The translations under genes were made by a program, and so were the position numbers. A stretch of 64,000 nucleotides of DNA from Gamsiella multidivaricata (lineage: Eukaryota > Mortierellomycota > Mortierellomycetes > Mortierellales > Mortierellaceae): contig NW_026251765.1 of NCBI RefSeq assembly GCF_025024155.1, forward strand, positions 186,001 through 250,000. The letters run 5' to 3'. Of this stretch, positions 10,354 through 22,208 are shown one piece after another (within the stretch, counting starts at the first letter, position 1; the number at the start of each line of letters is the position of its first letter). The notes beneath the pieces were generated by a model. That model searched no databases, was not told the DNA's origin, and saw only the letters and a list, made by a program, of their open reading frames with translations.

Positions 10354-12782
10354 TTTGATAATGAGTATGTATGGAGGTAGGGGGAAAGGGTAAGGGAAGG
10401 AGAGAGAGAAGGAGCAAATAAACTGCACACTTCACTACCTGCAATATATAATATATTGGCCTCTCACCCAAGGCAAAAAAAAAAAAAAAAAAAAGCGGCA
10501 GTCATAAAAAACAAACAAAAGCACGTGCCATGTGCACCTCTCTGTTTTTCACTCGTGGTCTCGTGCACCTGTTGCGCGTCGAGGTATATATCATGCAACC
10601 AAAAGGCGCCAGACAAGGGTCGTGCTATATTTTCGCCAGAGCAGATTCTCTGCAAACGCCAAATATCATCTTCACTTTATCCATCTCGCTTGTTGATAGG
10701 AATGCTTCCATGTCAATGGTCCTATTTTTTCAAGACCCTTCCTGCCTTCTTGACAGCGACGATCTGGCTTCTAAACAGGGACTTTTCAGCTCGACGGCCT
10801 TGCAAGCCCAATGCAGCGGAACAATAGCGACCGTCATAGGTAGTCAATCGCGAGATCACCTCCACCCTTCCCAGGAGGGTCTTTTGGCCTGAAATTAAAA
10901 AAAAGGGTCGATCCAAACGCTATGAGCATAGCTGGCCTGATACTACTAAGAAGACAGAGTAAAGGTATTTACAGGGACGAAGACTAAAACGAGTTTGTCC
11001 GTCTTGTCAAAGAATGATGACACTACTGTTACACGCACAATCCCTAAATGGATTTGGGGAATTGCTACGATCGCTTGTCTTTGTCTTTTTTTTTTTAGCT
11101 TTCTGGAAAGTCCCCATGCACTTTTTCAATGCTCTCACATCTTCATGTTGACATCCATCTGCTGTTGCACACACGTATCTTTTGTTCTTTATTCCTCCCG
11201 GGTCAGTCCATTGATGTCAGGAGCAGGAGACGTCCAAGCGGCTCTTTTTCTCTTTCATATCCCTGTCCTACCGGGAGTTTGCTCAGATGAGAACCAGGTC
11301 GCTTGTTCAAAATGTTGCAAACTACTGTGGAGTGGGATGAAAAAGGGAGGGGGAGAGACAGTGGAGGTGAAGTCTGAGTAAGATAGGGGGATCATTGCCA
11401 CACTACGCCAACGTGGCTACCATGCGTGTGTGGGTGTGTTTACAAACATGGGCCAGTTGATGTGCAAGTGTTTCAATGGCCGTTGTCAATTAGGGATTCA
11501 AGGGATAGTTCCCCAGATACGGTTGCGCTCAATCGAAGCTCTCTGGCCAATCAAATGCCGAACTATGACGTATTCCCATTCATTTTTCTTTTCGTCCTGG
11601 ACACATACTATTTTTTTTTCTCCCCCTTCACACCCGCACTTCCCCTCTTCCTTCTTTCTTTACTTCCCTGCTCCTTCCTTCACCACACTGTCTTCTTACT
11701 CCTCCATTTCCCCTCTGCAGCACGGCATTTTTCAAAGCAGCACCTTAGCGTCCATCTTCGCGAGACACCGTTGCAACTTGTAAGGACAAGGACAGCATTT
11801 GCCAAAGGCAGCGTGCTATCTGTGCTAGTGACAAGAAGCCATGACCTCATTTCACTACTCCGCAGAGATAGCGAGAGGGAACGCGAAGGAGTACTGCCGA
11901 TTGGGGAGGATGGACGTCGTTATCGCGGTACTGGTGCTAGAGAGAAAGACTGCGTGGGTGTAGTCCCCTCTACTCGCTCCACTCATTGGACCTACAATTC
12001 ATCCTCGCCTGCCATCTCGGTCCAGCAAGCACGTTCGGAATCCTTTCCCCCCCCTCTCTGCCCTCACTTGGGCTACAGCACTATAACTCACCGGTTTCGT
12101 CATTGTGCTTCCAGCGCCCTGTTCCTTATTGACGCTGCCTGCTCCCTTTTCCCACCAGCCCTATTTCCCTCCCTCTCTTCCAACTGACAACCCTTCGTGC
12201 ATATCATCATCGCTGCTGTGTGTATGTGTATATGTGTTTACACATATACGTGTGTGTGTGCGTGTGTGAACGTATGTCTAGCAAACACTTTTTGTTTTCG
12301 GCAGCGATCCCTTTTTCATTACGATAATGCTCCTCTTTGCATAACCAACAGCGCTCCCTGCTCGATTTTTTCTTCAGTGCTGTTTCTATCCATCTCCCTC
12401 TTATCTACCTAATCGCAATCTGGCAAGCAGGCATGCATGTGGGCGCATACTGTATGCCCTCGTCTATGAATCCTCGCTCCATTCATTGATAAGGAAGGAC
12501 CCACATATCCCATTTCGGTGTTTCGGTGTGGTCATCAAGCACTCGAGAGCTTCCTTCTCTGTGCAATTCGATTCAGACTATTAAGAAGCAGTTAGGGAAC
12601 AAAGGCAGCGAACAAGGATGAAAGATGGTGCATGATCTCGGCTGTGACTAAGCGGTATATATCGTAGCCGAAGAGGAATTTTTTTGCTAATCTGTACGCC
12701 CATTTGAATCTTTTAAACAATAGACAAACAGCACAGCTCACCACATTCCTAAAAACATCACACACCGGACCTATAAGAGAAA
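10354..12782. other. long divergent intergenic region with CT-rich leader
   Basis: About 2.4 kb between the starts of the RRM gene (minus) and the bZIP gene (plus). The left part holds an AT-rich core promoter near 10443-10456 and a poly(A) run at 10475-10494. From about 11560 to 12600 the plus strand is strongly CT-rich with GT/TG microsatellite near 12230-12275, which looks like a long 5' leader of the bZIP gene. Short frames in it could act as upstream ORFs. A 64-residue minus-strand frame at 10722-10916 could be a last exon but I could not connect it to any upstream exon. Confidence 0.45.
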
Positions 12783-14596
12783 ATGACCACGGTTGGAACA
12801 CTCTCCACAGACCTCGGTCCCGGTAAGAACAACATGGGTACGTGCCGCGTTGTTTGTCTCGGCTTGTGCATATCACCAATCTATATTCTGCAAAACGATC
12901 CCTTTCTAACCCCCTGAACATTGCTTTGATGGCTTGATCTGCTATCTACATCCACCAACGATATATATGCATCGCCACAGCCGCCAACGACGACAAGTCA
13001 GACAAGCTGGCAGCCGCATCCATCGACGGGACTGGGTCCATGAATTATCTGCAGGCGTGCTCAAAGCTGGACATGGAGCCCAACCCATTTGAGCAGAGTT
13101 TTTCAGGAACAACAACAACAGGCAGCGCAGAGGCTTCGGCAGGCGAGACTTCCAAACCCGTTCTGCCACCTATCGCGTCCATGTCTGGTCGACTGGCATC
13201 CGGTAGCGACCAGTACGGATGGACGGAGCCGTCGTTGCGCATGGGTCCACTCTCGCCTTCCATGCTGGAGGGGCCGCAGGATCCCATCATGTTTGAAAAG
13301 CCCACAGGCGAGACCCTTCCCATCGGCTCCTACCCAGCGACCACAGCACCTGTTTCAACCATCTTTACTTCCGGCGTTCCCATCGCCGAAAGTGGATACC
13401 CGTTTGCCATATCCGGCGCCCAGTCGATCCCACCTCCCGCAGGGCCTATTCAGACGGCAGAGCCTTATCCATCCGTCATGTACAACCAACAGCAGCCGAT
13501 GTCACAGTCGTCTGGTCCACATGATGTCCCTGCCAACCGACCATCGCAGCCATTCCCTCATGGAAACGGTCAGGCGCCCATGAATGACCGGTATATGCCT
13601 CCACAGGGTGCCCCGCATCCAGAGAATGCCGGCGGTTATGGCAATCTTCATCTTCTCAGTCAGGCTCAGGCGACGCATCGCGAGATGTGGATTAAACGAG
13701 AGAGCATCGATGCTAACGGTCATCTCCAGCACAATCAGGGACCGCATTATCATCCACACCATCCCCAGCAACACCAGCAACATCCACAGTCTACACAGCA
13801 CGGTCAGAACATGTCTGGAATGCCTGGCATGGTTTCTGCTCAACAGGCGTCGAAGCACAGCGCGGAGCCTTCATTCATGAGAGGAGGCCAACGCAACCGA
13901 ATGACGTCCGAGGATAACAGCGATGACTCTGAGATGTCTAAGCAGTCGGCTAATAGCAACGAAAGGTCCAGCCGAAAGAGATCTTCTGTGAGCGATGACA
14001 AGATGGATGATGAGGAGAAGAGAAAGAACTTTTTGGAACGCAACCGGCAAGGTAAAGAGATCCTTTGGAATGAAGAAGCAAGGCGCGGACGAAATTCAAA
14101 ATGAGGCACAAAAGCGCTAACCCACGATGCTTCTTTTTTCTTTCTTACACGTTTGGTGATAGCTGCGTTGAAATGTCGTCAGCGCAAGAAGCAGTGGCTG
14201 TCCAACTTGCAGGCGAAGGTGGAGTACCTTACGACAGATAACGAGCACTTGCAGACACAGACAGCGACCCTCCGGGACGAAATTATCCACCTTAAGGCCT
14301 TGCTGTTGGCCCACAAGGACTGTCCTGTAGCACAGGCTAATGGCGTGTATGCAGACACGATCAGCGGACCGAATCACAGCCATAACGGTATGGTATCCCA
14401 TGGCAGGGGACCTGCGCACGCCATGCAGGGGCCATCATCCGGTCAGCCATCACAACAACAGCAGCAGCAACAGCAGCGTGGTGCAGGATCGAGGAAAGCA
14501 CTACCGGCTCAGATGCAGACAGGCGGTGCCCGCATGTCGATGTCCTCTACCGCTGCGACTGCAGGTCCGGTCGGACAGGCCAGCGTACGGTACTAG
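12783..14596 (+). CDS. atf1: Atf1-like bZIP stress-response transcription factor
   Basis: Three exons, 12783-12822, 12981-14051, 14163-14596, encode 514 residues with consistent phases. Near the N-terminus lies EPNPFEQSF (46-54), the core of the Aft1/Atf1 HRA-type region. A long Ser/Pro/Gln/His-rich middle follows. The basic region NFLERNRQ-AALKCRQRKKQWL (about 363-384) is split by the second intron, and a leucine zipper follows to about residue 420. This layout matches S. pombe Atf1 and related ATF/CREB proteins phosphorylated by stress MAP kinases. The tail is Q-rich. The very short first exon (13 residues) has no independent support beyond phase and splice sites. A CT-rich leader of about 1 kb precedes it. 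Confidence 0.85.
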
Positions 14597-15030
14597 CGGG
14601 GATTGTATGTAGCATAACCTCGTCCTTTTCCTTCCAATCGCCTATAGCTTTGTTTCCATCCCTCTCGCTACTCCTAGTCCGTGTAATCTATCCTCTCTTT
14701 TCCGTTGACCTTGCTTCTTCTACCTGCATATTTTCTTTTTTGTCAAATAAATGAAAAAAAAAATAGCCATCAGTTGTTTCATCATCTAAATATTGTAGAG
14801 GGTGAATTTTTTATTTCGAGGGGAGGGGGAGTGAGAGGAAGAGGGGGGTTTCTATGCTTTTGAGGACTTGAATGGTTTGGTTTTTGTGGTATCTGAACAG
14901 ACGAGCATTAAATAAAAAGACAGAAAAAAGGAATACAAATCTAGAAGGACAACGACAGAAACAAATAAAACAAAAAAATAAAAAGACACGTAATAAAAGA
15001 TGAATGACAGTAGACAAGTAAGCACTCCGG
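14597..15030. other. convergent 3' ends
   Basis: Tail-to-tail spacer between the bZIP gene (plus) and the HAD gene (minus). It is AT-rich with A runs typical of 3' UTRs. No gene seen. Confidence 0.5.
14746..14751 (+). terminator. AATAAA polyadenylation signal (bZIP gene)
   Basis: Hexamer 150 bases after the bZIP stop, in T-rich sequence and followed by a run of A's. Confidence 0.45.
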
Positions 15031-16675
15031 TTATGCGAGTGGAACTTCTTCCATGGCGGCCATGAGGGACGCAGACGCTGGAGGACTCCTGATCGCCAAA
15101 CTCTCAACAGCCATGTCTTCTGGGGACAACGGTATTGTCGTCGCAGTAGAATGACAATCTACCTCGGCGGCCGCTATTGAGACCTGACCCGATGCTGTGG
15201 TAGAGATGGTTGTTGTTATTGCTGTTGCTGTTGTTGTTGTTGTCGTGGCAACCATGGTCTTGGAGGAGGTAACTGCGAGTATTCCGCGCTCCATATCATC
15301 ATCGACCTGGACAATTGTCGTTTCCGAGCTGCAGCTCTCGACATCCATCTCGATTTCCATGCCGTTCTCGTCTCCAGTGTACATGGTTTCGTGTTGGTGA
15401 CGATACCGTTCCAGGTCATCATGCGAGATGCGACGATCGCGGCCATGACCACTTTCGAGGTCGAAATCTTGTTCGTCACTGTCCATGTTCTCGCCGTCCT
15501 CGAGATCAATGTCCTCATCGTCCTCAGAGATGCTAAAGTCCATCATCATCAACTTGCGCCTTCTCAGGGTCCGGCCATGGTGGTCCTCCTCCTCATCGTC
15601 TTGTTGCTCCCGCTTGGCCACCTCGTTCATATTCGCTTCGTCCTCTTCCAAATCCTCTTCCGAGTCCGAGTCTGTTTCCATGTGACGGCGACGACGATGT
15701 TGATAGCCATAGAGCTGCTGTTCCTCATCCTCCTCATCGATCTCCTCGTCCTCGTCATCCGAATCGGACTCGTTCTCCGAAATCTGATCGTCTCGACTTA
15801 TGCACAGGGTCGAGAGCGGAGACCGCGGGCGGGGGAACCAGGCCTGGACCTCCTTCCAGTTCTTGACTCTCGTCACTTTATCGGGCAATGCTTGTCCGTC
15901 CGCGAGTTTGTTCCATTTGTAAGCTCCATGAAGATCAAAGAGCAGGACCGGGATCCCGGCCCTGGCGACCTCGACCGCATTCTCGAGCGAGTCATCGATC
16001 AGGAGCTGGGCATGAACGTCTCGGCAGATAACGGACTTGGGCTTGGAGATAAAGGTTATCTTTTCTTGTTCGGTCAAGAAATGGTTTGCAAAGTAGATCG
16101 ACTCGAAGATACCCGGGAAATGTCGATCAACGAATTTCTTGGTCAGGTCCGCGACAAACTGCTGACGAGCCGTGACAATGACGAGGCTGAAGCGGCGGGA
16201 TTTCAAGAGCTATGTTGGTGCAATTTTTTTTTTTTTTTTTGGTAAGCTTGCTCTTTTCCTTCTCGGTTGTTGTTGTGATTATGTACTCCACCTATCCCAA
16301 TATCACACTGTTCTATTCACACAAATCAAATACATTCCACGCCTCTTGAACATACAACAGCAATTTTTTGTGGTGATTGTACTAAACAAAAAGAAAAAGA
16401 GCTGCAAGTAGTACCTTCAATGTCTCGAGACTGCCCTCGACAGGCTCGACCTTGAGAAAGTAGGGTGAATCGAAGAAGAGTCGCCATTTTGCGATGGATT
16501 CCTCGCGAGTGCCGCCCCAGACCTGGGTATAGTCGTACGAGATAAAATCGTCCATGGTGAGCGAGGTCCCGTAGGTGTCGTTGTGGAACTCGGCGACGGC
16601 TAGGGAGGTCCGGGCCAGGACTTCGTCCAGGTCGACGGCAATGACCTTCCGAGGGGCATTGGGCTGGTGGCGCAT
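15031..16675 (-). CDS. HAD-superfamily phosphohydrolase with long acidic and Thr-rich tail
   Basis: Exons 16675-16415 and 16209-15031 (minus strand, phase 0) encode 479 residues. All HAD catalytic motifs are visible: DLDEV with D15 and D17 (nucleophile and acid/base), VTAR with T100, lysines in KPKS near 143-145, and LLIDDS with D159 and D160. The core is about 230 residues, like 5'(3')-deoxyribonucleotidase (NT5C-like) HAD proteins, but the substrate cannot be read from the sequence. From about residue 240 the protein becomes strongly acidic (runs of DDEDEE, EEDLEEDE) and then Ser/Thr-rich; this half has no domain I recognise. The intron sits between the cap-like N-terminal part and motif II. 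The start ATG is the first in frame before DLDEV. Confidence 0.75.
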
Positions 16676-17916
16676 TTGGCTGTGGAATATATTTTTTTTC
16701 TTGTTGTTGTTTTTTTTTTTTTTTCTCAGGAACAGCAAGCAGTAGAAGATAGAATGCAAGAGAGGAAACAAGGATGTGAAGCGGCAGCAATTTGTTCCAG
16801 AGGGAGTGTGGGATAAACGAGTGGGGTTATGAGCGAGAGAGGAGGAGAGATAAGAAGGGGTGGGGAAAGAGATGAGGAGGAAGCGGGGATGAGAAAAGAG
16901 GATTAGATCAAAGAGTGTGAATGCACAAGAAGAGACTGAGGAGGAGAAGGGGGAGGGGAGGGAGTGAAAAAAAATAAAATAAAATAAATAAAAAAAACAC
17001 TCCAAGGCCGCTGCTTTCCATTGGCCATTGGATCAGCCGATCAAATCGCACGCACTGTTTTGTCGTGCTGCTGGAACAGACACGCTTTTGGCTCAGCGTC
17101 CGCCGCCTTCAACCTTCCAGACCCACTTTTTTCCATTGGCCACCAAACACAGGCCATACTATAGGCGTTTACCCCATATTCCTCCCACAGGCAGGCCTGC
17201 CTGCCGCCCTGTCGTTGCTTTCCTAAAGGCACTCGTATATCGAACAATATCCATCTTTACCCTGCTCAGCACTAACCCCACTCCTTTTTTTCTTTTTCTT
17301 TTTCTTCCTTCTTCTTTCTTCTTTCTTTTTTCTTTTTTCTTCTTTTTTCTTCTTTTTCTTTTTCTTTGGTCCCGATGGTCTTGACATTCTACAACCAACT
17401 ACTGATGCAACAGCACAAAGGTACAAAGACATCGCAAGGGACACATGTGGGCGCAAGTCAGTTGACACCAACACAGCAATTTTCTTTACTTTGCATCGTG
17501 CGACATAGCATGCTCTCATACATGCAGGTGCACCGCAAAAAAAAATTATATACACATATCATCAGCCCCCCCCTCCATCAACCCAGGGAAGCAAGTAAGT
17601 AGACACATGGAAGCGTTGTCTCTTTCAAAATGATCCTCCCCTACCCCTCCACTTTCTTCCCCCTTTATTCAGACCTCCAGACTGCATGGCATACGAAATA
17701 CGACAATCAAACAAAATATATAAAAAAAGATCAGAAGATAAAATAACGTTCAAAAAATACAGTATACGTATCAAAACAATGGATGGCAAGCAAAAGCAAG
17801 GAAGAAAAAGAAACGAGTGCATAAAAAACTGTGTATGCGTGTGTATAGGGGTGTATGTGTGTGTATAAGTATACATGGACGATGGGGATAGAAACTGGTT
17901 ATAATGGAGAGTGGCA
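16676..17916. other. intergenic: HAD promoter and zinc-cluster gene 3' side
   Basis: No gene seen. On the coding strand of the HAD gene the 300 bases upstream of its ATG are CT-rich, like other leaders in this window. A homopurine/homopyrimidine tract of about 85 bases lies at 17281-17368. Confidence 0.5.
17281..17368. repeat. homopyrimidine (CTT/CTTT) tract
   Basis: Nearly uninterrupted C/T sequence on the plus strand of irregular TTC and TTTTC units. Simple-sequence DNA with triplex-forming potential. Confidence 0.7.
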
Positions 17917-20900
17917 CTAGGAATCGTACATTTGCTTCATCTGCGCAGGGAAAAGCTCCCGTAGCACCCGATGAAACCCATCCTTGTCATCCGCGCCCCA
18001 GGACGACCGATCTGCGTCGCGAAGGATCCGAATCGTCTTGAGCAAGTTGATCTTTGCTGGTGTCGACAACCGCGGCTCATCATCCAGGTTGGCGTTCATA
18101 AGCTGGATTCCTGCTGCTGTCACAAGTAAGAATTGGTGGCGCATCAGCAGGCAGGGTTGAACTGTTGAGTCTGTTTGATTCATCAGGTATTCTGCCAAAG
18201 AGGTCATCGCGTTCGCAGATTGTGCGCACGCTGCGCTCGCTCGAGCCGGCATGCAAGGAGGATGGCGCAAGTTCGTCCTGAGGAACGGCCGGTAGAGCAG
18301 GATTCTGATCGCATGGAACGTGATGCCAAGTAACGTCGACTGGACAATGTCACGACCTTCTACCGCGTTGGTGTTGCTTGTCGTTGTACTCGTCATCCTA
18401 ATCGTTTCCCCTCCGTCATTGCCCGAGGCTTCTCTCTGTGTCCTGTTCCTGGACGCCACAGAACTCGCCACAATCCCAGAAAGCGGGAAGTTCTGCCAAT
18501 CCGCCAGAGATCGGTGCCAATCATCCAGCGCCTTGCTGAGTTTTTCAAATTCGGCAGAGCTCACAAACAAATCCTCGGACCATGATGACAAAAACACCAG
18601 AATGTCATCCAGTAACAGCGCCTGTCGACATTGCTGGTCAAAGAACGCCTTGGCTCGGAATTGCATTCCCGGCAGGTTCGAGGACCCACTCGACTTCGGG
18701 CCTGATCCGAGCGGAAGGATGTCGACTCCTCCTGTTCTCTTCAGCGAGTCGGAAATGGCCGCTGTATCGGGTCCGCCGGGGAACAACCAAAAATCCGGGG
18801 TCAATGCTGACTTGATCGCTTGTCCACCTTCATCGTCGTTGCCCTGGAAGATCTTTTTCGGCTTAGGGAGAGGTCGCAGATGTGTCTTGTCAAAGATATG
18901 GACCGGTATATTCTAATGCACGAAATCGACAAGCAGAATGTTGCCATGATGGTTAAGGATCTGCAGACAATGCTGTGGACCGAACCCTGCACAACGAATG
19001 TGTACGAATGAAACTTGCCACAGGACGATTGTATGCTGCAGACATCCATCGATCAACGATGAAACAATGCCACCAGCATAACTTCTGCTCCTCGTCCTTT
19101 GCCTTGTTTTCCCTCTCTCGCTGCTGCTCTGCTTTCTCCTCAGCCGATCCCTTTGCTGGCGCAGCTGTGTTGAGGGTATCCTCACGTTGGGGTGTCTGTG
19201 CAAGGTGGGCATGATGCCATCCAAGTCCCATGGCCATAGTGATCGCAGTACCACCGTACATATAAGCTTGCGTGTGGTTACCGGCCATGATGGCGTATTC
19301 CCGCAGCAAAAGTACAGACTGCACAACCGTCAAGGATGGCTCGTCGTATTCCTTTTTCAGGAGCTCTAATGCCCATTGGAAATATTGCTCGCCTCGGTCC
19401 TTAAAGTTCTCGCCAGTCTCGCTCCTTCCCTGATCGTCCGTCTCCATCAAATCTTGCAAAGAGGCTTCCTGAGCTCTTTCTTTGAGGTTCTGGACATGCT
19501 CGGATGTCTGATATTTCGAATTAAATATCGCAAGACCTTTTTCAATTTGCCGTTGCTTATCCATAGCGGTGCTCTTGAGATGAGTTCGATCGATGATGTG
19601 TCGAGATACCAGTGCCAACATTGCTAGCAGCAGCAGAGGACTCGAATGCTTCCTGCACGCGGATCCGGTCTCATCGTCGTCATTGCTCAGCGCCGAACTT
19701 CCTTCCACCGAACCCTGCCACACATTATCCGGCGAAGCGTTCTTGAGCAACTGAAAGTGGAGCTCCTTTGCCTCTGGAAAGGGCCCATATTCTGCCCAGA
19801 AGCGAACTAGAAACTGATTCTTGTGGAGTATCATGAATTGTGGGTGAATCAAGGTAAAGTATTGCTGGAGTAGACTGTGCAGCATGCCTGACCGCGCCAT
19901 GTTCCGCAGCCCTTGGATAGGTCCGAATCCCATAGCAGAACTGGCGAGAGCTTGGTTGCATGAGACGTCCACATTATGTGTCCCTGCCAAACTCTCGTCT
20001 CTGCCACTCTGATCATCTGCGGTCGCTGCCGAAGAGAGTACGGGGTCATTACTTTGGTCGCGTCCACCGGCTAGCTCCCTGTCAACTTCCATCCTGTCGT
20101 ACTCGGAAATGCGGGTCGCTGTAATCTTGCTCGCGATCTCTGACTCGGTCATGCTGGGAGCCTCTAAGGCGACCTTAATCTTGGCAATATAATCTGCATA
20201 GAGATGGCTTGCCCGCTGGATATTCTCCATCTCAAGCGCATTCTTGCGAGCACGAATGCTAGCGCTTGAAAGAGAATAGAGAGGATCCTTTATGGTCTGG
20301 ATCTGTTGCTGCATCTGCTTCTTGGTAGGCTGCCGCCGCACGATTGGGTCAGCATCTACAGCCGATCCAGATTGCGAGGAGCCTGTACTCTCATTGGACA
20401 GCTGTGACGTACGAGAACCTGATGACCTCTGTCCTGGGAGAATCGGGCGCTCGAGGATCGGGCGCTCACTGTAGACTTTTGTGGAACCGCTCTGTGCACT
20501 TTTAATTTCTGATCGAAAGAGATACAAGAGGTACGCAAATAGATGAGGAAGCACATGGTACATTAGTAGATGTACTCGAGTCTGTGTGCGCTGTTTCAGC
20601 AAATGCACAATGATAACATTTTTTGAGCCTACCACTATTAGGCTGTGATGTCTTCGAAGACAACGATGAAGTGGTGGTCTTGCTTGTCGTGGACGACGGC
20701 GAATTTTGTGTAGAAACGGACGACAATGAGGCTGAGGTCAGGGGCACAATGGACGAGCCTATGGAAGAGATCGAAGGTAGCGTCACTTTGATATGCTGGG
20801 GCCGGTCCTGGTGCGTGACCTCCTGGAAGGGAGGAATCGAGATGAGTGACTGATCCGAAAGCGTGATGGGCGAGGGGATTAGGGGCGAGATTCGAGGGTA

Positions 20901-21926
20901 AGGGTGGTCTTGGCTATTCCTGGCGCCGAGTGACGATCCTGATCCTGATACAGAGCCTGACGCAGAGCCCGAATCAGACCTAGACCGCGAACGCGAGGGA
21001 TGCGAGAAATCTGCAGAGCCCGCCTGTGTTGGATAATTTTCAGGATTGTCGCGATTGTCGTTTTGTTGCTGCTGGTATTGCTGTTGCTGCTGTTGCTGCT
21101 GCTGTTGCTGCTGTTGCTGCTGCGACGAAAAGGGTGGATCCAATTGCAACGCATCAATTCCAAAGAAGCGCGTGTTATTGTCACCCTCATAGTGGCAGCG
21201 CACTCTGCTTATGAGGCACGACCGACAGGGCGAACCGCTGTCGCAGGAGGTTCTGGACATGGTGCAGGCAATGCAAGGAAGTCCGGGTATCTTGGGTTTG
21301 GAGAGAAATGTCCCTAACTCGGTAGAGTCTGTACTGTAATTCCTGCTTGGATTGAAGCGCACAGGGTGGTTGTATTCGGAGGACGCGCCGCGACGATGAG
21401 ATCGCGTGGGTCCCTCTTGACTGATGTACTCGCTCTGGGGTCGATGCGGGGCGTGCGAGCCATAGCTAGTGTATGAATCTGAGAGGGAACGATAATTCTC
21501 GGATGAGGCATGACTATATGGTGGCGGGGGTTGCTGCTGCTGCTGTGGTTGATATGAAGGCTGATTGGGGTAGGAGTGGTAGGATGAATGCTGCTGATGC
21601 TGCTGCTGCTGTGGTTGTTGCGGTTGCTGCTGGTACGGAGGCTGATATAACCTCAATGGCTGGAAGGAGTATGGCTGCTGCTGTGGTTGTTGCTCGCCAT
21701 AATCCACATCCTGGGGTCGAAATGTGGTTCCAAAGCTGCTATTGCTGGCGCCATTGGAACTGTTGCCGCCACTAGTGCCATTGCCATTAGGACTGCCATT
21801 AGTATTGCTGTTGAACTGAACAGAAGAGGAAGAGGAGGAAAGAGAAGAATGATTGTTGTTGTTGACGTTAGCGCTGTTGATGCTGTTATTACTGCTGTTG
21901 AAGTCGTTGCGAAAGAGATTATTCAT
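17917..21926 (-). CDS. Zn(II)2Cys6 fungal transcription factor, polyglutamine-rich
   Basis: Exons 21926-20633, 20508-19022, 18912-17917 (minus strand) have consistent phases and encode 1258 residues. The zinc cluster is complete: C218, C221, C228, C234, C237 and C244, the C-x2-C-x6-C-x5-C-x2-C-x6-C pattern. It is flanked by Asn/Ser/Gln/Pro-rich sequence including a polyQ run after residue 265. Exon 2 holds the fungal-specific transcription factor domain (LHSLLQQYFTLIHPQFMILHK, LLLAMLALVSRHI, YFQWALELL, AYMYGGTAITMAMGLGWHHA, LCWWHCFIVDRWMSAAYNRP). Exon 3 continues with NIPVHIFDKTHLRPLPKPKK. The cluster sits about 330 residues upstream of the regulatory domain and far from the N-terminus, unlike Gal4. 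The last donor (CCT/GTGGCA) is weak but is the only one in phase. The target genes are not indicated. Confidence 0.85.
21067..21124. repeat. CAG/CTG-type trinucleotide repeat coding polyQ
   Basis: Interrupted CTG/TTG repeat on the plus strand, encoding about 18 consecutive glutamines in the zinc-cluster factor. Likely length-variable between strains. Confidence 0.8.
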
Positions 21927-22136
21927 CCTGGAGCGTCGAGATCAGGAAGAGGGCGAATGGTGGTTCAGGGCATTTGAATCAGATGGATGCAACTGTGCGG
22001 TGTTGCAGTGTTGATGGATGAAAGGAAGAGAGGAATGAAGAAGGAATGCAATGGGATCTCGATGAGAGAGCGCCGAGGGGCTCTAGGATGATGATAAACG
22101 GCGCACTGGATAGGAGAACGAGGAGTGCAGGAAGAG

Positions 22137-22208
22137 GGCGAGCGAGAAGAGAGCGTGAGAGAGAGCGTGAGAGAGAGAGAGCGTGAGAGAGAGAGAGAGA
22201 GAGAGAGA
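22137..22208. repeat. GA-rich microsatellite
   Basis: GAGAGA runs interrupted by GCGTGA, about 200-270 bases upstream of the zinc-cluster ATG. On the coding strand it is CT, as in several other leaders here. Confidence 0.75.

Noticed and set aside
10722..10916. Minus-strand frame of 64 residues after a TTTCAG acceptor, coding-like composition
   Set aside because: No upstream exon joins in phase and no family is recognised. It also lies in the promoter zone of the nucleolin-like gene.
15391..16245. Plus-strand hydrophobic frame of 284 residues that looks like a membrane protein
   Set aside because: Antisense to the acidic tail and HAD core. Asp/Glu codons read backwards give Val/Ile/Leu-rich sequence.
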